From NCBI RefSeq assembly GCF_000158915.1, contig NZ_GG657754.1:8710578-8774577 (forward strand): a stretch of DNA of 64,000 nucleotides. Direction: 5' to 3'. The stretch is from Streptomyces himastatinicus ATCC 53653. Lineage in GTDB: Bacteria; Actinomycetota; Actinomycetes; Streptomycetales; Streptomycetaceae. Below the pieces are notes generated by a model that made no database searches, was not told where the DNA came from, and saw only the letters and a list, made by a program, of their open reading frames with translations. Positions 9,105 to 18,868 of this stretch are shown here, piece by piece. Position 1 is the stretch's first letter. Each line of letters starts with the position of its first letter. The translations under genes and the position numbers were made by a program.

Positions 9105-10713
9105 ATGACTGCCAGCAGAATCCGTACTGCCCTGGGCGGCGCGTTGGTCATGTCCCTCGCCGTCGTCGGGCTGCTGCCCGCGACGGCGTCCGCGACGGCG
9201 CCGACCGCGGTGGCCACCGACAAGGGCGCCGTGCGCGGCGCCACCTCGAAGGGCGTCGAGAGGTTCCTCGGCATCCCCTACGCGGCGGCGCCCACCGGCT
9301 CCCTGCGCTGGAAGCCGCCGCGGCCCGCGGCGCGGTGGACCGGCGTCCGGGAGGCGGCCGACTTCGGCAATCCCTGCCCCGTATTGCCCAGCGGCAACGG
9401 ACCACGCAGCGAGACCGAGGACTGCCTCGACGTCAACGTGTGGCGGCCGTCGGGCGTGCGGGCCGGCGCCCGTCTTCCGGTGCACGTCTTCATCCACGGC
9501 GGTGGCCTGACCAACGGCAGCGGCTCGCAGAACGACGAGTCGAAGCTCGTCAAGGAGACGGGTGTCATCGGCGTCTCGCTCAACTACCGACTCGGCGCCT
9601 TCGGCTTCCTCGGCCTGCCCGCCCTCACCGAGGAGGGCGGCGAGTCCGGCAACTACGGGTTCATGGACCAGCAGGCCGCGCTGCGCTGGGTGCAGCGCAA
9701 CATAGCCCGCCTTCGGCGGTAACCCCGGCGAGGTCACCATCCACTTTGTGTCCGTTGGCGGCTGTCCGACTGCGTTTATTTTGTGTTGTCGCCAGGCTCG
9801 CGCGGGCTGTTCGCCCCGCGCCATGATCCAGAGCGGCTCCTGCCGCAGCGGGCCGCAGGCCCGGGCGGAGGCCGCCGGGACGGCGTTCGCCCGGCAGGCG
9901 GGCTGCGACGGCACGGCTCAGGCGGCCGTCCTCGGCTGCCTGCGGTCGGCTTCGGCGGGTACGCTCCTCGACGCGAGCCGGACCTTCTCGGCCGGCTTCG
10001 TGGACGGAACTCCGACGTTCCCGACCGGACTACACGAGGCGCTGGACCGCGGGGGATTCACCCGCGTGCCCGTGGTCGTCGGTGCCAACCGTGACGAGGG
10101 CCGCACCTTCGCCTCGGGCTACATAGGCGCGGGCAAGGAGGCCTACCTCGCCTACGTCCAGAACCTCGCCGGCGCCCGCGCCGACGAGGTCCTCGCCCGT
10201 TATCCCTGGCCCGATACGTCCGACCGGTACACCGCGGCGTACCTCATCGGCGGGATCATGACCGACTCGGGGAGTGTCGCGGGGATCGGCGGGTGCGGGC
10301 TCCGCTCGCTCGCCCGGACCCTTGAGCGGTACACCCCCACCTATGCGTACGAGTTCGACCACCGGACCGGCCCTGGCCTGACGCAGATCCCCGGCTACGT
10401 CTGGGGGGCCGGCCACGCCGCGGAACTCGCCTACATCTGGCCCAGCTTCAACAACGGCACACCCATCGCCCCGCTGTTCAACGCCGACGAGCGCCGACTC
10501 GCCCGCGAGATGACGCGGTACTGGGGCGCCTTCACGAAGACCGGCCGGCCGGCCGTCGCCCGCCAGACGGTCTGGCCCGGCTATCACAGGGGCAAGGGTC
10601 TGATGCTGTCGCTGCGGGCGGGGGGCAGGAGTGCCCTGATCGACGACGACCGGTACTCGACGGAACACCAGTGCGCGTTCTGGGACACGATGCCGGGCAC
10701 ACAGCACTCCTGA
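9105..10713 (+). pseudogene. Type-B carboxylesterase, broken at the active-site elbow
   Basis: The first half (ATG 9105, secretion signal, then FLGIPYAAAPTGSLRW, SETEDCLDVNVW, HGGG, and GNYGFMDQQAALRWVQRNIA) ends at a stop at 9719-9721 caused by a frameshift near 9712. The second half resumes in another frame (RAMIQSG, PTFPTGLHEAL, VVVGANRDEG, and a C-terminal catalytic-His region). Between about 9712 and 9815 at least three indels occur and the sequence turns T-rich. In the best frame the nucleophile elbow reads FVSVGG where GESAGG is expected. Either a decayed gene or local sequence error; no active enzyme can be made as written. Confidence 0.85.
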
Positions 10714-10719
10714 GTAGGC

Positions 10720-10761
10720 CGGGGACTGGAATCGGAGCATCAGCCACCGCGCCAGTCCCCG
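10720..10761 (+). terminator. Hairpin after the carboxylesterase relic
   Basis: CGGGGACTGG at 10720-10729 pairs perfectly with CCAGTCCCCG at 10752-10761 across a 22-nt loop, 7 bp after the stop. No U-tract, as usual for actinobacteria. Confidence 0.5.
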
Positions 10762-10826
10762 ACCCTGCTCACCCCCACTGTCTCGGGTCGATGTCGGATC
10801 CCGTACGAGGCAGGCGAACGCGAAAG

Positions 10827-10885
10827 GCGCCTGACGGGTGAAAACCTGCGATCGGCGTAGGACAAACCCGACACTCGTCAGGCGC
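10827..10885. repeat. Long imperfect inverted repeat
   Basis: GCGCCTGACGGGTG at 10827-10840 pairs with CACTCGTCAGGCGC at 10872-10885 (13 of 14 positions) around a 31-nt loop. It sits between a broken gene and transposase debris, so it may be an old IS end or small non-autonomous element. A second terminator is the alternative. Confidence 0.45.
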
Positions 10886-10988
10886 GGATTCCCTTCATCG
10901 GCCGCGCCGGCGAGCTGGGTCGCCTTCCACGACGCCTGTGCCGCTCGGGAATACGACTCGGTGCTGTGAGCACGGCGACGTCTTTTGC

Positions 10989-11277
10989 TCAGGCAGCCTG
11001 GCGGTACTCGTTGATCAGTCCGCCGAGGACGGGCCGTCGTCCGCGCCAGGAGTTGCCGGTGCCAGGCCAGCAGTGTCGTGGGGGTGACTGCCATATAGGG
11101 TGACACCGTTTCCGGCACCCGCACGCACAGCCCGCACCGAGTGCACCGACCGGCCCCTCATCACCGGCGAAGGACATCTGCGCACCGTCCTCACCACGTA
11201 TGCCCAGCACTGCACCGCGGGACGGCCCCACCGCAACTGGACCTACCCAGCTCAGCAGCCTGATCGGAATATTGACA
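10989..11277. mobile_element. Integrase-type transposase relics, head to head
   Basis: On the minus strand (10989-11104), MAVTPTTLLAWHRQLLAR from a transposase N-terminus is joined almost directly, in a shifted frame, to its C-terminus VLGGLINEYRQAA. On the plus strand (11105-11277), ARTECTDRPLITGEGHLRTV from the C-terminal half of a related transposase is followed by a 32-bp end sequence at 11246-11277. That end is identical to the one at 47243-47274. Both copies are deletion products. Confidence 0.75.
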
Positions 11278-11319
11278 TCCTTCAGGTACGAACCAGCACT
11301 GGCGCAGCCAACCAGGGCA

Positions 11320-12636
11320 TCAGCGATGGGCGGGGGCCACGGCGCCTTGTGCGCGCAGCGCGCTGATCTCGTCCTCGCGGATGCCGAGTTCGATGAGTAC
11401 GGATTCGGTGTGCTGCCCGAGCGCGGGGATTGCGCCCATCGGCGGGTCGTAGCCGGAGATGACCGGGGGCGGGAGCAGGGCGGGTACGGGACCGTGAGGT
11501 GTGTCGATCCGTCGCCACCGGTCGCGGGCGGTCAGATGCGGGTGGGCTATGACGTCGCTCGGCTTGTTGAACCGGGCGTTCCCGATTCCGGCGGCGTCGG
11601 CGCTGCGTTGCGCCTGCGCCAGGTCATGGCGTGCGGCCCACTGGCCGATCTGCGTGTCCAGGAACGCACGGTGCTGGGTCCGGCCGGAGTTGGTCAGGAA
11701 GCGTTCGTCGTCGGCGAGGTCGGGCCGGCCGAGAAGGTCGCGTGCGAATCGCTGCCATTCGCGGTCGTTCGTTGTGCCGAGCACGACGGTCTGGCCGTCG
11801 GCCGTGGGGTACGCGCCGTACGGGGCCACCGCGGGCGAGCCCATGCCGGCCGGTTGCTGATCCTCACCCGTGTGCTGAGCGTGGATCAGCGAATACCCCA
11901 TCAGCTCGGTCATGGTGTCGAACAGACTCACCGCGACCGCGGTGTGGCCACCACTGTGGCGACGCTCGTTGCCGCAGAGCAGCGCCAGGATCGACAACGC
12001 GGCATACAGGCCGGTGCATACGTCGGCCATCGGCGGGCCAGGCTTGGCAGGTGCCCCGGGAAGGCCAGTGATCGCGCATGCTCCGGACTCCGCCTGGGCG
12101 AGGAGATCGTAGGCACGCTTGCCGGACAGCGGACCGCCTGGCCCGTATCCGTCGATCTCGACCGTGAGGAGTCCGGGGTGGCTGACCGCCAGGTCGGCGG
12201 GTGCGATGCCGAGCTTCGATGTGGCCCCCGGCGCAAGGTTGGAGACCATCACGTCGGCGCGGTCGAGCAGCCGGTGGAGCACCGCCATGCCGGCCGGTTC
12301 CTTGAGATTCAGCGTCACCGACTCCTTGCCCCGGTTGACCCACACGAAGTGCGCTGCCAAGCCGCCCACCACATCGTCGATGGACCGGGCGAAGTCACCG
12401 CCTTCCGGGTGCTCCACCTTGATGACTCGAGCCCCGAAGTCGCCGAGGGTGCGTGTGCAGATGGGAGCCGCGACCGCCTGTTCCAGGGACACGACCGTGA
12501 TTCCCGCCAGCGGTCCGGCCGGCGGGGCGGCGTCACGGCCGGCGGATGCTGGTCCGGAGGGCTTCGCCGGTTCGGTGGGCGCCACGTTCGTCCCCTCATC
12601 TGCCGGGATCCGGTGCGGAAAGCCGTGCGTCACCAT
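11320..12636 (-). CDS. CaiB/BaiF family III CoA-transferase
   Basis: The 438-residue protein has a disordered N-terminal extension of about 45 residues before GPLAGITVVSLEQAVAAPICTRTLGD, the family III Rossmann start. RGKESVTLNLKEP, AYDLLAQAESG and PPMADVCTG follow, the last including the conserved Asp near residue 224. It moves CoA between carboxylic acids or acts on a mesaconyl/itaconyl-type substrate. Last gene of a leftward CoA-thioester degradation unit, 31 bp behind the acyl-CoA dehydrogenase. Its downstream side abuts transposase debris. Confidence 0.87.
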   Translation of the reverse strand: MVTHGFPHRIPADEGTNVAPTEPAKPSGPASAGRDAAPPAGPLAGITVVSLEQAVAAPICTRTLGDFGARVIKVEHPEGGDFARSIDDVVGGLAAHFVWVNRGKESVTLNLKEPAGMAVLHRLLDRADVMVSNLAPGATSKLGIAPADLAVSHPGLLTVEIDGYGPGGPLSGKRAYDLLAQAESGACAITGLPGAPAKPGPPMADVCTGLYAALSILALLCGNERRHSGGHTAVAVSLFDTMTELMGYSLIHAQHTGEDQQPAGMGSPAVAPYGAYPTADGQTVVLGTTNDREWQRFARDLLGRPDLADDERFLTNSGRTQHRAFLDTQIGQWAARHDLAQAQRSADAAGIGNARFNKPSDVIAHPHLTARDRWRRIDTPHGPVPALLPPPVISGYDPPMGAIPALGQHTESVLIELGIREDEISALRAQGAVAPAHR

Positions 12637-12667
12637 GGTTACTTCACCACCCTTGTTGCGGTGTCGT

Positions 12668-13813
12668 TCACCTGTGCTCCCGCAGCAACTGCCTGCCGAT
12701 GATCAGCTTTTGGATCTCGCTCGTCCCCTCGTAGATGCGGAACAGCCGCACGTCCCGGTAGAAACGCTCGACGGGTACATGGCGCATATATCCCATGCCG
12801 CCGTGTATCTGGACGGCCCGGTCGGCCACCCGGCCCGCCATTTCGCTGCAGAACAGCTTCGCGGAGGACGGCGCCAGCCTGCGGTCCTCGCCCGAGTCAT
12901 AGGCTCGGGCCGCCTCCAGCACCATGGCGCGGGCCGCGTACAGCTCGGCGTGCGACTCGGCGAGCATGGCCTGGACGAGCTGATACTCACCGATGGGACG
13001 CCCGCCCTGCCGGGAGACCGAGGCGTGCGCGACACTTTCGTCCAGCATGCGGCGGGCCAGCCCGACGCACATCGCCGCGACGCTCAGACGTCCCCTCGCC
13101 AGCGACCGCATGGCGACGTGGAAGCCCTCTTCCTCGCGCTCACCGACCAGGGCACTGGCGGGAACGCGTACATCGTCGAAGAAGACCTCGGCGCTCAGGG
13201 CCCCCGACTGTCCCATCTTGTGGTCCGGGGGACCCACGGTGACGCCCGGGGTGTCCGCGTCCACGGCGAATACGGAGATGCCTCCGGGGCCCGTGCTCTG
13301 CGGCCCGGTGCGGGCGAACACGATGAAGACACCGGCGAGCGGCGCATTGGTGATGAACCGCTTGCTGCCGTTGAGGACGTAGACGTCCCCGTCGCGTACG
13401 GCGCGGGTTCTGATTCCGCTGGGGTCGGATCCGGCCTCCGCCTCCGTGAGCGTGAACGCCGCGATCAGTTCCCCGCTGGCCATGCGCGGCAGATAGCGCC
13501 GCTTCTGCTCCTCGGTTCCGGTACCCGCCAGGAGCTGGCCGGCCACCCCGTTGTTGATGCTGAACATCGACCGGAACGAGGGTGTGGTGTAGCCGATTTC
13601 CAGGGAGAGGCGTACGTCCTGCGTCATGGAGAGGCCCAGCCCCCCGTACTCTTGGGGCAACGCGTAGCCGAACAGGCCCATGGCGGCGGCCTTGTCACGG
13701 AGGTCCGCCGGGATCTCATCCTTCTCCTCGATCTCGTTCTCGCGCGGGACGACCTGCTCGCGCACGAAGGCGCGCACCGCCGCTACGACAGCGTCGAACT
13801 CGTCTGGTTCCAT
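12668..13813 (-). CDS. Acyl-CoA dehydrogenase
   Basis: A standard-length (381 residues) FAD-dependent acyl-CoA dehydrogenase. The middle domain shows AAFTLTEAEAGSDPSG, and the C-terminal domain ends in RIYEGTSEIQKLIIGRQLL with the usual catalytic glutamate (YEGTSEIQ). It oxidises an acyl-CoA to the 2-enoyl-CoA. It lies 24 bp after the thiolase gene in the same unit; specificity cannot be read from sequence alone. Confidence 0.93.
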   Translation of the reverse strand: MEPDEFDAVVAAVRAFVREQVVPRENEIEEKDEIPADLRDKAAAMGLFGYALPQEYGGLGLSMTQDVRLSLEIGYTTPSFRSMFSINNGVAGQLLAGTGTEEQKRRYLPRMASGELIAAFTLTEAEAGSDPSGIRTRAVRDGDVYVLNGSKRFITNAPLAGVFIVFARTGPQSTGPGGISVFAVDADTPGVTVGPPDHKMGQSGALSAEVFFDDVRVPASALVGEREEEGFHVAMRSLARGRLSVAAMCVGLARRMLDESVAHASVSRQGGRPIGEYQLVQAMLAESHAELYAARAMVLEAARAYDSGEDRRLAPSSAKLFCSEMAGRVADRAVQIHGGMGYMRHVPVERFYRDVRLFRIYEGTSEIQKLIIGRQLLREHR

Positions 13814-13837
13814 GGCCTCTTGGGGCTCCTTGACGGC

Positions 13838-15007
13838 TCAGCGGGAAAGGAGTTCGAGGACGGTGGCGTTGGCCATGCCACCGCCCTCGCACATCGACTG
13901 CAGGCCGTAGCGGATGCCGCCTGCTCGCATGTGGTGGACCAGGGTGGTGGTCAGCCGGGCGCCGGAAGCTCCCAGGGGGTGACCGAGTGCGATCGCGCCG
14001 CCGTCGGGATTGAGCCGGTCCGGGTCGGCACCGGTCTCGTCGAGCCACGCGCAGGTCACGCTGGCGAACGCCTCGTTGATCTCGAAGACCCCGATGTCCT
14101 CGAGGCGCAGCCCGGCGCGCCCCAGTACCTTTTCGGTGGCCGGGATGGGGCCGGTCAGCATCGTCACGGGGTCGACTCCGACGACGGCGAAGGAGTGGAA
14201 GCGGGCGATCGGGCGGAGTCCGAGTTCTCGAGCCTTGTCACCGCTCATGATCAGCAGGGCCGACGCGCCGTCCGATATCTGTGAGGAATTGCCGGCCGTG
14301 ATCACGCCGTCGTCGGTGAACGCGGGCCTGAGACCCGCCATCGTGGCGGGCGTGCCGCCGCGCCGTACTCCCTCGTCGGTGTCGACGGTACATACGGTGC
14401 CGTCGGCACCGGCCACGTTCACCGGCACGATCTGGGCTGTGAACCGTCCCTCGTCGACGGCGGCCGCCGCGTTGGCATGAGACCGGAGGCTGTACTCGTC
14501 GAGCCGCTCCCGGCTCAGCCGCCAGCGCCGCGCGAGTTCCTCCGCGCCCAGTCCCTGGCTGAACCGCGACAGGCCGTACCGGGCCCGTACTGCCGGACCG
14601 AAGGGCTCGCCGGGGCCCCGCTCGCGGCCCGATCCCAGCGGAACGCGGCTCATCGACTCCACACCGCCCGCGACCACGACGTCGTACTGGCCGCTCATCA
14701 CTCCCGCGGCGGCGAACTGCGCCGCCTGCTGCGAGGATCCGCACTGCCGGTCGATGGTGACGCCCGGCACCTCCTGCGGCCATCCGGCGGCCAGGACGGC
14801 GAAGCGGCCGACGCAGCCGCCCTGTTCGCCGGTCTGTGAGACACAGCCCCACAGCACGTCCTCGACCGCCGCCGGGTCCAGGTCGTTGCGTGTCGCCAGG
14901 GCGCGCAGCACCACGGCGGACAGGTCCACCGGGTGCACGTCGCTGAGCGAGCCGTTCCGCTTGCCCATGGGGGTACGGACGGCGTCCACGATCACCGCGT
15001 CACGCAT
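13838..15007 (-). CDS. Acetyl-CoA C-acyltransferase (thiolase)
   Basis: Starting at ATG 15007, the 389-residue protein shows nucleophile Cys89 in DRQCGSSQQA, the NEAFASV motif, and GGAIALGHPLGASGAR plus CEGGGMANA near the C-terminus. It is a degradative thiolase cleaving 3-oxoacyl-CoA. The start overlaps the end of the acyl-CoA ligase gene by 8 nt (ATGCGTGA), so translation is coupled. An upstream in-frame ATG at 15031 would lie deep inside the ligase gene and is less likely. Confidence 0.92.
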   Translation of the reverse strand: MRDAVIVDAVRTPMGKRNGSLSDVHPVDLSAVVLRALATRNDLDPAAVEDVLWGCVSQTGEQGGCVGRFAVLAAGWPQEVPGVTIDRQCGSSQQAAQFAAAGVMSGQYDVVVAGGVESMSRVPLGSGRERGPGEPFGPAVRARYGLSRFSQGLGAEELARRWRLSRERLDEYSLRSHANAAAAVDEGRFTAQIVPVNVAGADGTVCTVDTDEGVRRGGTPATMAGLRPAFTDDGVITAGNSSQISDGASALLIMSGDKARELGLRPIARFHSFAVVGVDPVTMLTGPIPATEKVLGRAGLRLEDIGVFEINEAFASVTCAWLDETGADPDRLNPDGGAIALGHPLGASGARLTTTLVHHMRAGGIRYGLQSMCEGGGMANATVLELLSR

Positions 15008-16772
15008 GCCGGACCTGCTCTCCCGCCGCATCCGGCGCGCCGGTTTCCTGTGTGCCCGAAGGAGATGCGCCCGGGTCGCCAGTTGTCCGGGCCAGGCGGC
15101 GGAGCTCGGACTTCAGCACCTTTCCCGCCGGGGACAGGGGGAGTGCGGCGACGAACCGGATCTCTCTGATTCGCTTGTACGGCGTCACGCGCTCCGCGAC
15201 GTACTCCATCAGCTCCTCGGCACTCGTGCCCCGCTCGGAGGCGGGGACCACGAAGGCGACGGGGATCTCGCCGACGGCAGGCACCTCCTTCCCGACGACC
15301 GACGCCTGGAGCACTGCCGGGTGCCCGCCGAGGATGTCCTCCAGCTCGCGCGGGTACACGTTGTAGCCCTTGTAGATGAGCATGTCCTTCGACCTGCCGG
15401 AGACGTACAGGAAGCCGTCCTCGTCGAGGTGGCCGATGTCGCCGGTGCACAACCAGCCGTCGACGAACTGCGCGGCTGTCTCGTCCGGGCGGCCGAGGTA
15501 ACCCGCGGCCACCTGAGGGCCCCGCGCCCAGATCTCGCCGCGCTCGCCCCGCGGCACCTTCCGGCCGGGACGCAGCGGATCCCGGATCTCCAGCTGGGTG
15601 TCGAACAGGGGGACTCCCTGGCTGCCCGGCTTGTGCAGTCCGGCCTTCGCGATCGGGCCGCTGGACACGGTTGCCGTCGCCTCCGTCAGGCCGTAACCCT
15701 CGATGACGGCGGCGTTGGGGAAGACCTCGGTCAGCTTCTCCAGCGCGTACGCGTCCATGGGGGCACCGCCCGACACCACGGCCTTGACCGAGCTGAGGTT
15801 TCGCGTGCGGATTCCCGGTGTCGCCAGCAGGGCGTGCCAGAGCGCCGGGGCGCCTGGGATGTACGTGATCCGGTGCCGTTCGACCTGCTCCAGGTACGAC
15901 TCCGCATCGAAACGGCCGTTCAGGATGGTGGTGGCGCCGCACAGGAGGAAGAAGTTGAGGCTGATCAGGCCAAGGGCGTGGAACAACGGCGAGACGCACA
16001 GCGCCGTACAGCTGCCCAGGGGCAGAGCGCTGTCTCCGGAGGTTCCCAAGGGGTGCAGCACCACACCGCCGTCGCTGTCGAGCCCGGGGAGCGCCCCGGC
16101 GCGCCAGCAGGCGACCTGGATCGTGTTGCCGACGATGTTGCGGTGCAGTATGCGCACCCCTTTGGGGGCTCCGGTGGTTCCGCCGGTGTACCCGTACTGG
16201 GCGACGGAGTCGGTGGGGACCAGAACCTCTGGCGGGTGGGTGCTCTGGCCCGCGACGAGGGACTCCAGGGCGGTGCCCGCCTCCCCGAAGAGCTTCGTGC
16301 AGTCATCCGGCCTGTCGGCCGGGGCCGACTCACTGGGCGGCACGATGACGACAAGCCGGACCGGCAGCCCGCCGATCGCCTCGGCCAGCACCGGCGCCGG
16401 CTGCGGATGGGTCACCACGGCCGCCGCGGAGCAGTCGGCCAGCTGGGCGCGCAGGGCCTTGGCCGGCTGGGCGGGGTTGGCCGGGCAGGCTGTCGCGCCG
16501 GCGAGCGCGATGCCGTAGTAGGCGACGGCGAACCACAGGGTGTTCGGCAGGTGCAGGGCGACCACGTCGCCCTGCCGTATGCCGTGCGCCCTGAGGCCGC
16601 CGGCGAACGCGGCAGCCTGTTCGTACAGGCCGGTGAAGGTGAGAACCTGGTCGCCGTCGCGCAAGGCCGCCCGGTCGCCGTAGCGGCGGGCCGAGCCGGC
16701 GAGCACCGCGCCGAGCGGGACATCGGGGTAGTCGAGGTGGCGAGGCAGTCCCGCGGGCCAATAGTCGGTCAT
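15000..16772 (-). CDS. AMP-forming acyl-CoA ligase
   Basis: From ATG 16772 the protein is 590 residues, the usual size of class I adenylate-forming ligases. It has the P-loop YGYTGGTTGAPKGV, then GYGLTEATATVSSG, the hinge SGRSKDMLIYKGYNVYPREL, and a C-terminal catalytic lysine region (LPLSPAGKVLKSELR). It activates a carboxylic acid with CoA and feeds the cluster's beta-oxidation enzymes. The open frame extends to 17207 but the upstream part has no homology. Tail residues 565-590 are low complexity. Confidence 0.9.
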   Translation of the reverse strand: MTDYWPAGLPRHLDYPDVPLGAVLAGSARRYGDRAALRDGDQVLTFTGLYEQAAAFAGGLRAHGIRQGDVVALHLPNTLWFAVAYYGIALAGATACPANPAQPAKALRAQLADCSAAAVVTHPQPAPVLAEAIGGLPVRLVVIVPPSESAPADRPDDCTKLFGEAGTALESLVAGQSTHPPEVLVPTDSVAQYGYTGGTTGAPKGVRILHRNIVGNTIQVACWRAGALPGLDSDGGVVLHPLGTSGDSALPLGSCTALCVSPLFHALGLISLNFFLLCGATTILNGRFDAESYLEQVERHRITYIPGAPALWHALLATPGIRTRNLSSVKAVVSGGAPMDAYALEKLTEVFPNAAVIEGYGLTEATATVSSGPIAKAGLHKPGSQGVPLFDTQLEIRDPLRPGRKVPRGERGEIWARGPQVAAGYLGRPDETAAQFVDGWLCTGDIGHLDEDGFLYVSGRSKDMLIYKGYNVYPRELEDILGGHPAVLQASVVGKEVPAVGEIPVAFVVPASERGTSAEELMEYVAERVTPYKRIREIRFVAALPLSPAGKVLKSELRRLARTTGDPGASPSGTQETGAPDAAGEQVRHA

Positions 16773-16836
16773 GTGCCGCCCTCTTCCCTGGCCGGCCCGC
16801 GGCCGGCCGTGCAGGGCTTTCGCACGGTGTGCCGGG

Positions 16837-18027
16837 TCATCGCGCGACCTCCGCGTCGAAAAGCTGCTTGATCTGCTCGGGGTTACGGCCCGTCTCGGCG
16901 AGGACTTGCGCCGTGTGCTCGCCCGGCAGGGGAGCGGGCCGGGCGTGCCGGCGAGGGGTGGAGGAGCCGAACCGGGGCGCCGGGGCGGGCTGGAGGACCC
17001 CCGTGTCGTCGGTGAGGAAGGTGCCGCGTGCAGCGTTGTGGGGATGGCGCGGTGCCTCCCGCAGGGACAACACGGGGGTGACGCACGCGTCGGCGTCGGC
17101 GAAAACGGCCGCCCAGTCATCGCGGGTCCGGGTGGCGAAGACCTGCGCCAGGCGCCGCCGCATGACCGGCCAGCGGGAACGGTCCCACTGGTGGGCGAAG
17201 TCGGCATCCGCGACCAGGCCCAGCCGCTCCAGGAGTGCGGCGAAGAAGGGCGCCTCGATCGCGCCGACCGCGACGTACTGGCCGTCGCGGCAGCGGTAGA
17301 CGCCGTAGAACGGCGCTGTGCCGTCCAGGTAGTTGACGCCCCGGCCGTCGGTCCACCGCCCCTGGTGCAGACGGCTGTAGATCATGGCCAGCAGCTGGGC
17401 CGATCCGTCCACCATGGCGGCGTCCACGACCTGGCCTTTCCCGGTGGCGCGTGCCTGCAGGACCACGCACAGCACACCGAAGGCGAGCAGTGCGCCACCG
17501 CCGCCGAAGTCACCGAGCAGGTTGAGCGGCAGGATCGGTGGACCGTCGGCCGGTCCGATGGTCCCCAGGGCCCCCGACAGGGCGATGTAGTTGATGTCGT
17601 GCCCGGCCCGCGGCGCGAGCGGCCCCTCCTGTCCGAATCCCGTCATCCGCCCGTAGACCAGGCGCGGGTTGCGGGCGAGGCACGGCCCGGGGCCCACGCC
17701 GAGCCGTTCGGCCACCCCCGGCCGGAAGCCCTCCAGGAGGACATCGGCATCCGCCACCAGGTCCAGGACGGCGCCGACGCCTTCCGGGTGCTTGAGGTCG
17801 ATGGCGGCCGAGCGCCGGCCCCGGTGCAGGACGGGATCGGGGCTGCCCCCCACGTCCGACGGGCGCTCGACACGGATCACGTCCGCACCGGCGTCGGCCA
17901 GGAGCATCGCACAGAACGGCCCCGGCCCGATGCCCCCGAGCTCGACGACGCGCAGCCCGGCGAGTGGCCCCGTGGCCGCCTCGGTGGCGACGCCGTTCGC
18001 ACGTCCCCGGTCCTGTTCGTCGTTCAC
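16837..18027 (-). CDS. Alpha-methylacyl-CoA racemase-type CaiB/BaiF protein
   Basis: The GTG at 18027 gives 396 residues starting shortly before GPLAGLRVVELGGIGPGPF. GHDINYIALSG (His143) and NLLGDFGGGGAL (Asp173) match the catalytic His/Asp pair of alpha-methylacyl-CoA racemases, with the same 30-residue spacing (126/156 in the Mycobacterium enzyme). It would epimerise 2-methyl-branched acyl-CoAs, which points to branched or isoprenoid/steroid side-chain substrates. It starts 7 bp after the enoyl-CoA hydratase stop. Longer frames reach 18462 but cover the hydratase gene. Confidence 0.88.
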   Translation of the reverse strand: MNDEQDRGRANGVATEAATGPLAGLRVVELGGIGPGPFCAMLLADAGADVIRVERPSDVGGSPDPVLHRGRRSAAIDLKHPEGVGAVLDLVADADVLLEGFRPGVAERLGVGPGPCLARNPRLVYGRMTGFGQEGPLAPRAGHDINYIALSGALGTIGPADGPPILPLNLLGDFGGGGALLAFGVLCVVLQARATGKGQVVDAAMVDGSAQLLAMIYSRLHQGRWTDGRGVNYLDGTAPFYGVYRCRDGQYVAVGAIEAPFFAALLERLGLVADADFAHQWDRSRWPVMRRRLAQVFATRTRDDWAAVFADADACVTPVLSLREAPRHPHNAARGTFLTDDTGVLQPAPAPRFGSSTPRRHARPAPLPGEHTAQVLAETGRNPEQIKQLFDAEVAR

Positions 18028-18034
18028 CGGCCGC

Positions 18035-18799
18035 TCACCGTCCCCGCCAGATGGGAGCGCGCTTCTCGGCGAAGGCCGACGCACCTTCCCGGGCGTCATG
18101 CGAGTTGAACACCAGTGTGGTGATCGGCCGCTGACGGTCGAACATCTCGTCGCGCGGCCAGCCGGGGGACTCGACGAGGACACGTTTGGTGGCCCGTACG
18201 GCGAGCGGACCGTTGGCGGCGATGGCGGAGGCCAGCAGCCTCGCCTCCTTGACCGCGCCGCCGGGCGGGGTGAGCCGGTTGACCAGCCCGTAGTGGTACG
18301 CCCGCTCCGCGGTGAGGAGGTCACCGGTGAGGGCGAGTTCCATCGCGATCTGGTACGGGATACGGCCCGGCAGCCGCAGCAGCCCTCCGGCCACCGCCAC
18401 CAGACCGCGTTTGACCTCGGGCAGCCCGAACTTGGCATCCTCGGCGGCGACGACCAGATCACTCGCGAGTGCGATCTCGCATCCGCCCGCCACGGCGTAG
18501 CCCTCGACGGCGGCGATCAGCGGCTTGCGCGGCGGGGCCTCGGTGAACCCGGCGAAACCGCGCCCCGGCACGTGGGGGCGCTCGTCCCGCAGGAACGCCT
18601 TGAGATCCATGCCCGCACAGAAAGTGCCGCCTGCGCCGGTGATGATGCCGACCGCGAGGTCGTCACGCTCGTCCAGCTCGTCCAGCGCGGATGCGATCGC
18701 CTCGGCAACCGCGCGGTTGACCGCGTTGCGGGACTCGGGTCGGTTGATGGTGATGACGGCGACGCCGTCGCCGTACTCGACCAGTACTTCGTCTGCCAC
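18035..18799 (-). CDS. Enoyl-CoA hydratase/isomerase
   Basis: A 254-residue crotonase-fold protein. It has the oxyanion-hole segment TFCAGMDLKAF, then VEGYAVAGGCEIALASDLVVAA and FGLPEVKRGLV, the last carrying a crotonase catalytic-glutamate position. It hydrates 2-enoyl-CoA to 3-hydroxyacyl-CoA. It lies between the SDR at 18869 and the racemase, in the same leftward unit. Confidence 0.92.
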   Translation of the reverse strand: MADEVLVEYGDGVAVITINRPESRNAVNRAVAEAIASALDELDERDDLAVGIITGAGGTFCAGMDLKAFLRDERPHVPGRGFAGFTEAPPRKPLIAAVEGYAVAGGCEIALASDLVVAAEDAKFGLPEVKRGLVAVAGGLLRLPGRIPYQIAMELALTGDLLTAERAYHYGLVNRLTPPGGAVKEARLLASAIAANGPLAVRATKRVLVESPGWPRDEMFDRQRPITTLVFNSHDAREGASAFAEKRAPIWRGR

Positions 18800-18868
18800 G
18801 GCAGCTCCTTTACGGCTCGGTGGCCAAGCGGTGGTGGCGGTTGGGCAGGAGCGGTTGAGCGCCGGCCT

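Noticed and set aside
9783..10094. A separate gene inside the carboxylesterase (frame reading SPGSRGLFAPRH).
   Set aside because: It is the original esterase frame seen between two indels, not an independent gene.
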